A DNA stretch of 10,327 nt from CAYJEO01 sp964369355 (GTDB lineage Bacteria > Bacillota_I > Bacilli_A > RF39 > UBA660). How positions within the stretch are numbered: the first letter of the stretch is position 1; each line of letters starts with the position of its first letter. Made by a program: the position numbers and the translations under genes. The stretch covers positions 1 to 10,327 of the forward strand of contig CAYJEO010000030.1 in assembly GCA_964369355.1 (NCBI GenBank), written 5' to 3'. Positions 1 through 6,679 of this stretch are shown one piece after another. The notes beneath the pieces are model-generated. The model saw only the letters and a list, made by a program, of their open reading frames with translations, did no database searches and was not told the origin of the DNA.

Positions 1-800
1 AATGATTCCATTTGAAATATAGCAGCACTATTTAACTTTATCAATCTTTCTTTTTGATTTACCCCTAGTCTTATATATTCGCTATTAAGATTTTCTAGGT
101 TACTCAAAATTACTAAATGGACTAAATCGGTATAATCTCTAATGTTTCCTTTTTTAGCTAATTCACTATTATTTGTTCTCCATTCTTTTGCAGTCATTCC
201 AAATAAAGCAACATTTAGTACGTCTGCTTCATTTGCATAAACAAACTGTTTTTGTCTTTCTGTAAGTGTTGGCACTATATTATTCTTTATAGCATTAGTA
301 TGAACAACATAATTAACTTTAGATAATATTCTACTTGCTTGCCAATCGATTTTATATAAATATGATTCTTCTTTTTTTAATCTTTCAAATTCTTTTATTA
401 AATAAAGTTTAAATTCAGGACTTAGCCAACTTGCAAACTCTAAAGCAATATCAGCATGTGCATAAGTTCCACCATTATTTCCAGATTTTGAAATAATTCC
501 AATTGCGTTAGTTTCTTTTATCCATTTTTGAGGTGACATATAAAAACTATTTTTACCAGCCTCATTTTCAAAGGTCTCGAATTCGTGACCTTTGAAGTTT
601 TCATTATTTAATTTTTCCCACAATCCAATAAATCTAATTACTTCTTTATTTCTAATCCAACTATAAATTGGTATTTTAGGTTCTTCAGGATTTACATATC
701 TTGCTAAATCAGTAAGTGATATATATTCGTCATTTTCAATATTTATTACATTTACCTTTGTATCTATAACGGTTATTTCTGTTCTTATATATTTTTTCAT
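1..800 (-). CDS. KilA-N domain protein (3' end cut by window edge)
   Basis: The minus-strand frame is open from an ATG at 800 to the window edge (266 codons, no stop). The N-terminal ~140 residues match the KilA-N DNA-binding domain of phage and bacterial proteins: ISLTDLARY at 27-35, SWIRN at 47-51, and the hallmark GGTYAHADIALEFASWLSP at 110-128 followed by KLYLIKEFERL at 131-141. The second half (WQASRILSKVNYVVHTNAI at 153-171, ADVLNVALFGMTAKEWR at 192-208, GNIRDY at 218-223) is the usual C-terminal extension of the bacterial ~270-280 aa form, so only a few residues are probably missing. An AAAGG ribosome site lies 10 bases before the ATG. Known members are phage antirepressor-like or standalone DNA-binding proteins; the target here is unknown. 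It has its own promoter and a dyad-rich leader of about 110 bases. Confidence 0.92.
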   Translation of the reverse strand, partial: MKKYIRTEITVIDTKVNVINIENDEYISLTDLARYVNPEEPKIPIYSWIRNKEVIRFIGLWEKLNNENFKGHEFETFENEAGKNSFYMSPQKWIKETNAIGIISKSGNNGGTYAHADIALEFASWLSPEFKLYLIKEFERLKKEESYLYKIDWQASRILSKVNYVVHTNAIKNNIVPTLTERQKQFVYANEADVLNVALFGMTAKEWRTNNSELAKKGNIRDYTDLVHLVILSNLENLNSEYIRLGVNQKERLIKLNSAAIFQMES

Positions 801-857
801 TTTTAAAATTCCTTTCTGACATCTTTAATATAAGGTATTAATATTTTTTAAACAACT

Positions 858-892
858 TTTCACTAACAATTTTACGTAAATATATCGTGAAA
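858..892. promoter_or_regulatory. Nested dyad symmetry in the KilA-N leader
   Basis: A perfect 10-base palindrome, TTTACGTAAA (871-880), is flanked almost symmetrically by TTTCAC (858-863) and GTGAAA (887-892). It lies between the predicted transcription start and the ribosome site of the KilA-N gene. It could be an operator, perhaps for self-control, or a weak RNA stem. The symmetry is seen; the role is inferred. Confidence 0.35.
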
Positions 893-917
893 TTTTAATC
901 GCACTTAAACTGCATAG

Positions 918-946
918 ATTATACCATTTTAAGTATTGAAAAACAA
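918..946 (-). promoter_or_regulatory. Promoter of the KilA-N gene
   Basis: On the minus strand there is TTGTTT (941-946), a 17-base spacer, and a perfect TATAAT (918-923). The -35 box overlaps the stem and T tract of the terminator of the upstream ImmA/IrrE-like gene, so termination and initiation signals are interleaved. The predicted start near 911 leaves a leader of about 110 bases. Confidence 0.65.
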
Positions 947-962
947 GGTATTATACCTTGTT
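939..962 (-). terminator. Rho-independent terminator of the ImmA/IrrE-like gene
   Basis: A 9-bp stem (AACAAGGTA / TACCTTGTT, 942-950 with 954-962) has a 3-base loop and is followed on the minus strand by a run of T. It lies 16 bases past the stop codon at 979. Confidence 0.75.
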
Positions 963-978
963 ATTATTATGGTTGATT

Positions 979-1614
979 TTAAAAACATTTGTCAAATTTA
1001 ATACTTTTTTGTTTACTATTAGATAGTATATCTAATTCATATAGTCTTTTTAAAACACTTTCTTTATTAACCATAAACGCTAATGAAATTTCATCAGCTA
1101 ATTTATCCTTATCATGAGAAACTGCAGATTTAGAAACTAATTTACGAAAAAGAGTTTCTGGCATTAATAATTTTAATGAAAACATTTCAAGATAACTTTC
1201 CATTATTTTATTATTAGATTTACTATTTGATAAATTTTTAATTTGATATACTTCATAAAAGTCTTTATTTTCTTCTACATCATAAATAAAACGACCAATA
1301 AAATGAGCAATTGTTAATGCTTGATCAGTTCTTGCTATTAGTTTATTTAAAATTATTGCTCTATTAGTTTCATATTTAGAGCCTTTTAAAAATTCAGGTG
1401 TACTAGTTTTATCAAACATTACTCCTGAAAGAGATGCATCATTAAAATTAGCCTCTAATACATCAAATCCTAAATATCTAGCTATATGCCATACATCAAC
1501 AGGATATTTTAATTTATTTAAACCAGAATATGAAATAATTAAATTTATACTTTCTTCATTAATAATTTTGTTTTTTCTAATATTTAAAATAAATTCTGGG
1601 GTTTTCTTTAACAT
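979..1614 (-). CDS. ImmA/IrrE-fold protein with a degenerate metallopeptidase site
   Basis: This 211-aa protein has the layout of the ImmA/IrrE (DUF955) family: a helix with YPVDVWHIARYLGFDV at 37-52, a LSGVMF strand at 62-67, AIILN at 86-90, the active-site helix at 98-111 and KLLMPETLF at 148-156. In active members the helix reads like AHELGH and a third zinc ligand (Glu) lies 8 residues before LLMP. Here the helix reads IAHFIGRF: only the first His (104) remains, the catalytic Glu is Phe and the second His is Arg. The third-ligand position is Tyr141. The reading frame is intact, so it is probably a non-catalytic sensor or regulatory relative rather than a decayed gene. There is no helix-turn-helix fusion. 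The start is chosen by GGTGATAAT just before the ATG. It is monocistronic, between two terminators. The family call rests on motif recognition only. Confidence 0.78.
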   Translation of the reverse strand: MLKKTPEFILNIRKNKIINEESINLIISYSGLNKLKYPVDVWHIARYLGFDVLEANFNDASLSGVMFDKTSTPEFLKGSKYETNRAIILNKLIARTDQALTIAHFIGRFIYDVEENKDFYEVYQIKNLSNSKSNNKIMESYLEMFSLKLLMPETLFRKLVSKSAVSHDKDKLADEISLAFMVNKESVLKRLYELDILSNSKQKSIKFDKCF

Positions 1615-1630
1615 ATTATCACCATAATTA

Positions 1631-1659
1631 ATATTAACATAAAAGTTATTCTAATTCAA
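1631..1659 (-). promoter_or_regulatory. Promoter of the ImmA/IrrE-like gene
   Basis: On the minus strand, TTGAAT (1654-1659), 17 bases, then TAATAT (1631-1636). The leader would be only about 10-15 bases but still covers the GGTGA ribosome site. Confidence 0.5.
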
Positions 1660-1683
1660 ACAAGTATATATAAATAGGTATAT

Positions 1684-1712
1684 AAAAATAGCAAAATTCT
1701 TGCTATTTTTTT
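1684..1712 (-). terminator. Terminator of the repeat-protein operon
   Basis: An 11-bp stem (AAAAATAGCAA 1684-1694 with 1700-1710) has a 5-base loop and a T-rich 3' arm on the minus strand. The TAG stop of the repeat-protein gene (1703-1705) lies inside the stem. Confidence 0.75.
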
Positions 1713-3010
1713 AAATAAACTTTATTATTATTCTTTATATCATAAAATACTTCTGATTTCATTTTAAAATAAGGTGTGTCAAAAAATTCTTTATATTCCA
1801 TAAGTTCAATGGCTATATTTTCATATTCTTCTCTTTCTTCTTCTTTTTTAGCTATACCTAGTATTGCTATATTAATAATTTTTCTAACATTATTTACATA
1901 AAATATACCAGTTTTAGTTTGACTACTATTTGAAGAATAAGTTATTTTACCATTGGTATCTAAATCTAATTTTAAGTTTACTAAATTGTTAATGAATATA
2001 GAACTTACTTCTTTATAATAATCTAAGTTATTAACTATATATAAAGCATCTTCATTATTTTTTGTTGCTAAAAGATTTATTTCATTTTTATTTTGTTTAA
2101 TATAATTATACAAATGATTAGTTTGTTTATAAGTATCAATAAAATTATTATTTTCTTTCATATAATCAACTATTTCTTTTAATCTTCTATTGAATTTTTC
2201 TTCTTTTGTTTTAAATAATTCGATATTATCAACAATAATAACAGCGTCTTCATTATTTTCAGAAGCTAAAGATATAATTTTATCTTTATATATTTGAATG
2301 AAACTATAATCAGCATTAGTTTTACCATTTGTTTTAGAAACTATTTTTTCACCTGAATCAATTTTATTTCTTATGCAACTTAATCTATCTAATAATATTT
2401 GCTCAGATGACTTAAAATAATTAGCATTATTTACTATATAAATAGCATCCTCATTACCTTGTTTTGCTAATTCGATAATTTCTTCTTTATATCTTTCAAC
2501 ATAAGAATATGATGTATTTACTTTATTATTTACATTTCTATATAATTTACCATTTTTAATAATTTCAATTTTAATTTCTTTTATTCTATTAATTATATTT
2601 TTATCTTTAGATTTAAAAACACTAACATTTTCAACTATAAAACAAGCAGTTTTTTGTCCTTTATTGGCTAATTTAATTATTTCATTTTTATAATTATTTA
2701 CTATTGTATATGTTGGATTTCTTTCACCATTTGAAATCCTATTTATTTCACCTTTTTCAATTATTTCCTGTTCAACTTTTTTTAATTTACTAATTAATTT
2801 TTGTCTATCAGTTTTAAAATAAAATTCATTTTTCACTATAAATACCGCTAATTCATTTTTATTTTTAGCCAGTTTTTTTATTTTCTCTTTATTTTTTGTT
2901 ATGAATACATATGTTGGATTTCTTTCACCATTTAAAATCCTATTTATTTCACCATTTTCAATTATTTCTTGCTTAACTTTTTTTAAGTTATTAATAAATA
3001 TTTCAGTCAT
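1703..3010 (-). CDS. 67-residue-repeat protein, long paralogue (function unknown)
   Basis: This 435-aa, Lys/Asn/Ile-rich, probably all-helical cytoplasmic protein has no signal peptide or membrane segment. I recognise no family. It contains five tandem units of 67 residues (last 66), at about 4-70, 71-137, 138-204, 205-271 and 272-336. In each, an amphipathic helix (LKKVKQEIIENG type) is followed by Asn-x-x-Tyr (positions 31, 98, 165, 232, 298), then Lys-x-x-Ile-x-x-Leu-Ala, then an Asn-Glu-Asp-Ala / Ile-Val-x-Asn helix (57, 124, 191, 258, 324) and Phe-Lys. A different domain follows (337-435: FYVNN, IAILGIAKKEEE, IAIELMEYKEFF), shared with the neighbouring gene. Its ATG follows the TAA of that gene by 3 bases, so it is the second gene of the operon, with a weak TTAGGT ribosome site. 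Units 1 and 2 are nearly identical in DNA. Regular helical repeats suggest a binding scaffold, but that is inference. Confidence 0.9.
   Translation of the reverse strand: MTEIFINNLKKVKQEIIENGEINRILNGERNPTYVFITKNKEKIKKLAKNKNELAVFIVKNEFYFKTDRQKLISKLKKVEQEIIEKGEINRISNGERNPTYTIVNNYKNEIIKLANKGQKTACFIVENVSVFKSKDKNIINRIKEIKIEIIKNGKLYRNVNNKVNTSYSYVERYKEEIIELAKQGNEDAIYIVNNANYFKSSEQILLDRLSCIRNKIDSGEKIVSKTNGKTNADYSFIQIYKDKIISLASENNEDAVIIVDNIELFKTKEEKFNRRLKEIVDYMKENNNFIDTYKQTNHLYNYIKQNKNEINLLATKNNEDALYIVNNLDYYKEVSSIFINNLVNLKLDLDTNGKITYSSNSSQTKTGIFYVNNVRKIINIAILGIAKKEEEREEYENIAIELMEYKEFFDTPYFKMKSEVFYDIKNNNKVYLKK
2708..2785 (-). repeat. Internal direct repeat, copy in unit 2
   Basis: About 78 bases closely match 2909-2986, exactly 201 bases (67 codons) away, with only a few mismatches by eye. 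It covers the region encoding EIIEKGEINRISNGERNPTY. This marks a recent in-frame unit duplication. Confidence 0.85.
2909..2986 (-). repeat. Internal direct repeat, copy in unit 1
   Basis: Partner of 2708-2785. It encodes EIIENGEINRILNGERNPTY. The other units keep the amino-acid pattern but have diverged in DNA, so this pair is the youngest. Confidence 0.85.
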
Positions 3011-3013
3011 AAT

Positions 3014-3811
3014 TTAACCTAACTTTCTAACTAAATTAGTATCTATATTATACTTTTTACTGTATTCAATAAAATATTTAGAATTATAAATTTGTTCATA
3101 TTGTAATAATTCCATAGCAACTTTGTCAATTTCATTTCTTTCACTATCATCTTTTTTTAATGCAAGTAAAGCTATTTTAACTAATTTTTCTCTATTATTA
3201 TTAAAGAAACTATAAATTGTTTTATCTGTATTATAAGGTTTTAAATTTTTTTGCAATTTAAAAGCATTGGCTAATAAAGTAATACTTTCAAATAATTTCA
3301 CTTTACTTTTTTCTTTTTTTACTTTTACTAAATTATCAACAATAAACAAAGCATCTTCATTACCTAATTCAGACTGCATTAAAATAAGACCTAAATTATT
3401 TATATAAAATGAATATAATGGATTTCTAGTTTTATCTATTGAATAACGAAGTTCTCCATAATTAATAATTTCTTCTTTAATTAATTTTATTTTTTCTAAA
3501 ATAGCAACATCAGTACTTTTTTCTCTAATGAAAAGTTCATTACTATTTTTAATAGTTTTGGACTCTATTCTCTTAATTTCATTAATAATTTTATCTTGTT
3601 TAAAAAACGAGCAATTATTAACAATAAATATAGCACTTTCATTACCAAATAAAGATGCTGATATTATTCTTCTATGAGTTCTTTTTAAATATGTATATGC
3701 TGGGTTTAATAAATTATTGTTATATTCAAAAATATCACCTTTATTATTAAATTCATTTATCAAAGCATTTAACATTTCATCAAAATTATTTACATTCTTT
3801 CCATTTTTCAT
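3014..3811 (-). CDS. 67-residue-repeat protein, short paralogue (function unknown)
   Basis: This 265-aa protein is related to its downstream neighbour. It has two full copies of the same unit: NPAY at 36-39 with FIVNN at 62-66, and NPLY at 130-133 with FIVDN at 156-160. The signatures are 94 rather than 67 residues apart because a ~27-residue remnant (first helix of a further unit, about 74-101) lies between them. The C-terminal domain (about 170-265: IYSFFNN, IALLALKKDDSE, VAMELLQYEQIY) matches that of the neighbour, so both share a unit-array plus cap architecture. An in-frame ATG at 3829 would add six residues but has no ribosome site; the ATG at 3811 follows a G-rich GGGGGGT. It is the first gene of a two-gene operon with its own promoter. 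The function is not recognisable. Confidence 0.88.
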   Translation of the reverse strand: MKNGKNVNNFDEMLNALINEFNNKGDIFEYNNNLLNPAYTYLKRTHRRIISASLFGNESAIFIVNNCSFFKQDKIINEIKRIESKTIKNSNELFIREKSTDVAILEKIKLIKEEIINYGELRYSIDKTRNPLYSFYINNLGLILMQSELGNEDALFIVDNLVKVKKEKSKVKLFESITLLANAFKLQKNLKPYNTDKTIYSFFNNNREKLVKIALLALKKDDSERNEIDKVAMELLQYEQIYNSKYFIEYSKKYNIDTNLVRKLG

Positions 3812-3815
3812 ATTA

Positions 3816-3821
3816 CCCCCC
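3816..3821 (-). promoter_or_regulatory. Six-G ribosome binding site deciding the start at 3811
   Basis: GGGGGGTAAT precedes the ATG. It can pair with the 16S tail using one G-U pair. A run of six G is striking in this AT-rich sequence and is the only one in the window. Length change of the tract could alter translation; that is inference. Confidence 0.6.
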
Positions 3822-3841
3822 GAAAACATTTAAGTTTGAAT

Positions 3842-3870
3842 ATAATACCAAATTTTTAAAATAAATTCAA
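3842..3870 (-). promoter_or_regulatory. Promoter of the repeat-protein operon
   Basis: On the minus strand, TTGAAT (3865-3870), 17 bases ending in TTTGG, then TATTAT (3842-3847). It lies directly after the dha operon terminator, so the repeat genes are a separate transcription unit. Confidence 0.65.
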
Positions 3871-3874
3871 CTAT

Positions 3875-3905
3875 AAAAAAAAGTAGAAATTATTTCATTT
3901 CTACT
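3875..3905 (-). terminator. Strong terminator of the dhaL-dhaK-lsrF-VOC operon
   Basis: A 9-bp perfect stem (AGTAGAAAT / ATTTCTACT, 3882-3890 with 3897-3905) has a 6-base loop and is followed by eight T on the minus strand. The stem includes the last codons and stop of the VOC-like gene. Confidence 0.88.
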
Positions 3906-4204
3906 AATTCTAATATAGCTTTATCTTTTTCAATGAAAGCAATTGTCATATTTTCATTTACAACATATTTATCTAATAAGATTTTATCTGCTAATTTAAA
4001 ATATTCATCGATTGAATCTACTTTAATCGCTACATGTACTTGTTCTTGTACTTCTTTAGCCATTTTAGCATCTTCATCAAATCTTAAATATTCAAATTTA
4101 AATTTTGAAGCTTCTGGATCTGTAATATGTACTTGTAAATCTCCATTGTACATTTCATTTTCTTGTACCTCTTTAGTAGGTACCCCAATATGTAATAATT
4201 CCAT
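3890..4204 (-). CDS. Small VOC/glyoxalase-like protein
   Basis: This 104-aa protein is compatible with one beta-alpha-beta-beta-beta module pair of the vicinal oxygen chelate superfamily. It opens with LHIGVPTKEV and has FKFEYLRF at 35-42, VHVAIKVDSIDEYFKLADKI at 56-75 and IAFIEKDKAILELVE at 88-102. The His5, Glu38, His57, Glu99 set sits where the family's four metal ligands usually fall. Its ATG overlaps the lsrF stop by one base (TAATG), and a strong GGAGG lies inside the end of lsrF, so the two are translationally coupled. As the last gene of the operon it probably acts on the same small phosphorylated keto compound, perhaps as an isomerase or lyase. The exact reaction is unknown, and the VOC call rests on pattern only. 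Confidence 0.72.
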   Translation of the reverse strand: MELLHIGVPTKEVQENEMYNGDLQVHITDPEASKFKFEYLRFDEDAKMAKEVQEQVHVAIKVDSIDEYFKLADKILLDKYVVNENMTIAFIEKDKAILELVEMK

Positions 4205-5073
4205 TATTTTTCCTCCATATAAAATTTATAAGCATCTTCTGCTGTTGCATTTTCATGAACTATTAATTTAACTGCCTTAGCCATAGCTTTAGGATTTTCT
4301 GCTTGGAAAATATTTCTTCCCATATCTACTCCAGCAGCGCCATCTTGCATTGCATTATAAACTAATTCTAACGCTTCTTTTTCAGGTAATTTTTTACCAC
4401 CTGCTATAACAATTGGAACTGGACACGCTGCAACCACTTTTTTAAAATCTTCACAATAATAAGTTTTAATAATATGTGCTCCTAGTTCAGCAAGTAAACG
4501 AGTAGCTAGTAAGAAATACTCAGTAGTTCTTTCCATTTCTTTACCAACTGCTACTACTCCTAAAACCGGAATCCCATATTTATTACCCATGTCAACCGCT
4601 TGACATAAGTTATTGATACTCATAATTTCATTTTCAGTACCAATAAAAGTTTGAACTGCTAAACAACTAGCATTTAATCTTATTGCATCTTCTATATCTA
4701 CTGCTAACACTTCATATGATAAATCATCATTTAAAACGCTAGAACCCGCAGAAGAACGAAGAGCTATTGCTTTATTCATAGTAGGAGTTATAGAAGTTCT
4801 AAAAGCTCCACGAGTAGCCATTAAACAATCAACATCTTCTACTAAATCTTTAATATCTAAATCTAATCTTTCAATCCCTGTAGTAGGCCCCATTATATAA
4901 CCATGATCAAAGGCTAACATTACAGTTTTTCCATCTTTTTGAAATATTTTAGACAGTCTATTTTTCATACCCCAGTCTAAATTATTACTGCCTCTTAAAG
5001 TAAATAATTCATTTTTAAAATCAATATTTTCTTTAAAATCCTTTACTTTTTTAGTTAAATCTAATTCAGCCAT
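4204..5073 (-). CDS. lsrF: LsrF-like class I aldolase / thiolase
   Basis: This 289-aa protein aligns from memory along its whole length with E. coli LsrF (DeoC/LacD/FbaB class I aldolase fold). Shared segments are LDWGM at 32-36, GKTVMLAFDHGY at 48-59, GPTTG at 62-66, IIKTYY at 201-206, PVPIVIAGGKKLPE at 218-231 and GVDMGRNIFQ at 248-257. Lys203 sits where the LsrF catalytic lysine lies. LsrF acts on 3-hydroxy-5-phosphonooxypentane-2,4-dione in AI-2 breakdown, giving DHAP and acetyl-CoA. Here no lsrK, lsrG, lsrR or ABC transporter is present and the partners are dhaK and dhaL, so the substrate may be another phosphorylated ketose. The ATG overlaps the dhaK stop by one base, with GAGGGT as ribosome site. 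The family is certain; the specificity is not. Confidence 0.9.
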   Translation of the reverse strand: MAELDLTKKVKDFKENIDFKNELFTLRGSNNLDWGMKNRLSKIFQKDGKTVMLAFDHGYIMGPTTGIERLDLDIKDLVEDVDCLMATRGAFRTSITPTMNKAIALRSSAGSSVLNDDLSYEVLAVDIEDAIRLNASCLAVQTFIGTENEIMSINNLCQAVDMGNKYGIPVLGVVAVGKEMERTTEYFLLATRLLAELGAHIIKTYYCEDFKKVVAACPVPIVIAGGKKLPEKEALELVYNAMQDGAAGVDMGRNIFQAENPKAMAKAVKLIVHENATAEDAYKFYMEEK

Positions 5074-6071
5074 TAAACCCTCTTCATATATGGAGTGTTA
5101 CATGGTGCTTCCCATAATTTAATTGTTTCATCATTCATTCTAGCAAACATTAATTGGAAACCTGCTTGTTCTTGAACAGTTAATAATTCCCCTACAAAAT
5201 TTGCTACAACTTCTATTTTTTTAGTTTCTAAATGTTTAACAATACCTCTATAAACAATTAATTGTTCCATTAAAGTAGTTGCTCCTGAACCATTAATAAA
5301 TACCATTAATTTTTCATTTTCTTTTAAATCTAAATCTTTAATTAAAGCATCAGTCATAATTTCAGCTACTTTATCAGCAGATGCAAGTGGTTGTCTTCCT
5401 CCTCCACCTTCACCGTGTTGACCCATACCAATTTCCATATCATCTTCACCTAATTCAGAAATTGCCATTCCTGTTTGTGGATGTGTTGCTCCTTTAACAG
5501 CTACTGCTAAAGTTGCCATATTATCAGCAAAGTTTTGAGCTAAAGTAGTAACTTCTTCTAATGAAGCACCTTTTTGTGCTAATGCTCCTGCTACTTTGTA
5601 AACAGCTACACAACCAACTAAACCTCTTCTGTTATCAGAATCACTTCTTGGTGCATTTGATATATCTTCTTGTGTTACCACTTTTTTTACATTAAGTCCT
5701 AATTTAGCAACTTCTGCCATTGCTAAGTTAGCACTCATCATATCACCCGCGTGATTTAATACTACAAATAAAACTCCATGTCCTCTATCAGCCATTTGTA
5801 ATGCTTTTACTACTGATTGATATCCTGGTGCTGCAAATATATCTCCACATACAGCAATATCAATCATACCATTTCCAACAAATCCTTCAACTGCTGGTTC
5901 ATGCCCTGTACCACCCATTGAAACAATTGTTACACGATCTAATTTTTCTAAGTCTTTATTTACTATTAAATTACCATCTACTAATTTAATAATATCTTTA
6001 TTAGACATTTCTAATCCTTCTAATAATTCTTTCGTTAAATTTTCTTTTTCATTAATAAATTTTTTCATCAT
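5073..6071 (-). CDS. dhaK: Dihydroxyacetone kinase, substrate-binding subunit DhaK
   Basis: This 332-aa cytoplasmic protein, of usual DhaK length, binds the keto-sugar covalently through a His. Seen: VSMGGTGHEPAVEGFVGNGM at 50-69, LNHAGD at 105-110, NRRGLVG at 147-153, and EIGMGQHGEGG at 213-223. In E. coli DhaK the corresponding residues are His56, Asp109 and His218; here they are His57, Asp110 and His219, so the site is complete. The loop GEGGGGRQPL is longer in Gly than the usual GEPG form. The tail LWEAPCNTPYM at 319-329 is typical. AAGGAG precedes the ATG; a second ATG follows at once. It lies 11 bases after dhaL. It needs DhaL for phosphoryl transfer. Natural substrate may be dihydroxyacetone or a related ketose such as erythrulose. 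Confidence 0.94.
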   Translation of the reverse strand: MMKKFINEKENLTKELLEGLEMSNKDIIKLVDGNLIVNKDLEKLDRVTIVSMGGTGHEPAVEGFVGNGMIDIAVCGDIFAAPGYQSVVKALQMADRGHGVLFVVLNHAGDMMSANLAMAEVAKLGLNVKKVVTQEDISNAPRSDSDNRRGLVGCVAVYKVAGALAQKGASLEEVTTLAQNFADNMATLAVAVKGATHPQTGMAISELGEDDMEIGMGQHGEGGGGRQPLASADKVAEIMTDALIKDLDLKENEKLMVFINGSGATTLMEQLIVYRGIVKHLETKKIEVVANFVGELLTVQEQAGFQLMFARMNDETIKLWEAPCNTPYMKRV

Positions 6072-6082
6072 ATTAATTCTCC

Positions 6083-6661
6083 TTACTTTAAACCTTCAAA
6101 TAATATTGACAAAGATATAGCACCTGGATCACAAGTTCCAATACTTTGCTCTTTATAGTTTTTAGCACGACCATATTTAGCCGCATATTCACTCGTTTTA
6201 TTTGCACCATCTTTCATAGCTTGTACAATTTCATCAAAACTACTTCCAGCTAATGCTTTATTATAACCTGGTAAAAATGCATCCATTAATGTTTTATCAC
6301 CAATTTCAGCTTGAGATATAATTCTTAATTTTTCATAAGATTTAATAAACATATTTTTAATAGTTTCAGAATCTATATTATTATCAACAGCCTCTGAAAA
6401 ACCTAAAAATATCATTCCCCATAGTGAACTAGCAGAGCCAGCTCCCATATTTAATATGTTGTTACTAATAATAACAAAAATTTCTTTTAATGTTTTTTCT
6501 TTATTTTCATTAACAGTATTTTCAATATTATTAGCTATTTTAGCAATAGTAACACCATGATCACCATCACCAAATTTCGAATCTAATTGGCCTAAATAAC
6601 TTTCATTATCTTTTAACAATTGACACGAATTCATTAACTTCTTTAAAAATTCATCTTTCAA
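6083..6661 (-). CDS. dhaL: Dihydroxyacetone kinase, nucleotide-binding subunit DhaL
   Basis: This 192-aa all-helical subunit holds the ADP/ATP-Mg site. The Mg-binding triad is in LDSKFGDGDHG at 26-36 (Asp27, Asp32, Asp34). Further family motifs are GAGSASSLWG at 73-82, GDKTLMDAFLPG at 121-132 and GRAKN at 164-168 leading to SIGTCDPGA at 173-181. The start is TTG, with GGGAG 9 bases upstream; an in-frame ATG three codons earlier abuts the GGGAG with no spacing and is unlikely. In PTS-type kinases DhaL is recharged by DhaM; in ATP-type enzymes DhaK and DhaL are fused. Here they are separate and no DhaM is in the window, so the phosphodonor is either encoded elsewhere or ATP. It is first in the operon. 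Confidence 0.94.
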   Translation of the reverse strand: MKDEFLKKLMNSCQLLKDNESYLGQLDSKFGDGDHGVTIAKIANNIENTVNENKEKTLKEIFVIISNNILNMGAGSASSLWGMIFLGFSEAVDNNIDSETIKNMFIKSYEKLRIISQAEIGDKTLMDAFLPGYNKALAGSSFDEIVQAMKDGANKTSEYAAKYGRAKNYKEQSIGTCDPGAISLSILFEGLK

Positions 6662-6679
6662 CTTATCATCTCCCTACTA

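Noticed and set aside
979..1614. Reading the ImmA/IrrE-like gene as a pseudogene
   Set aside because: The frame is uninterrupted, fold motifs on both sides of the active site persist, and it has its own promoter and terminator. Loss of catalysis does not by itself show decay.
1703..3010. Helicase-associated (HA) or Sel1-like repeats as identity of the 67-residue units
   Set aside because: The unit length is near that of HA domains, but the hallmark tryptophans are absent. Sel1 units are about 36 residues with a different Ala/Gly pattern.
3812..3829. Earlier ATG start for the short repeat protein (six extra residues)
   Set aside because: No ribosome site precedes it and it would fall almost at the predicted transcript start; the ATG at 3811 has the G-rich site.
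3933..4271. Plus-strand open frame of 112 codons
   Set aside because: It is antisense to the VOC-like gene and the end of lsrF, which have clear family motifs, coupled starts and ribosome sites. Its Ser/Cys-rich product looks like a shadow.
5801..5989. Plus-strand open frame of 62 codons
   Set aside because: It is opposite the conserved DhaK glycine-rich region; Leu/His-rich shadow with no ribosome site that I can see.
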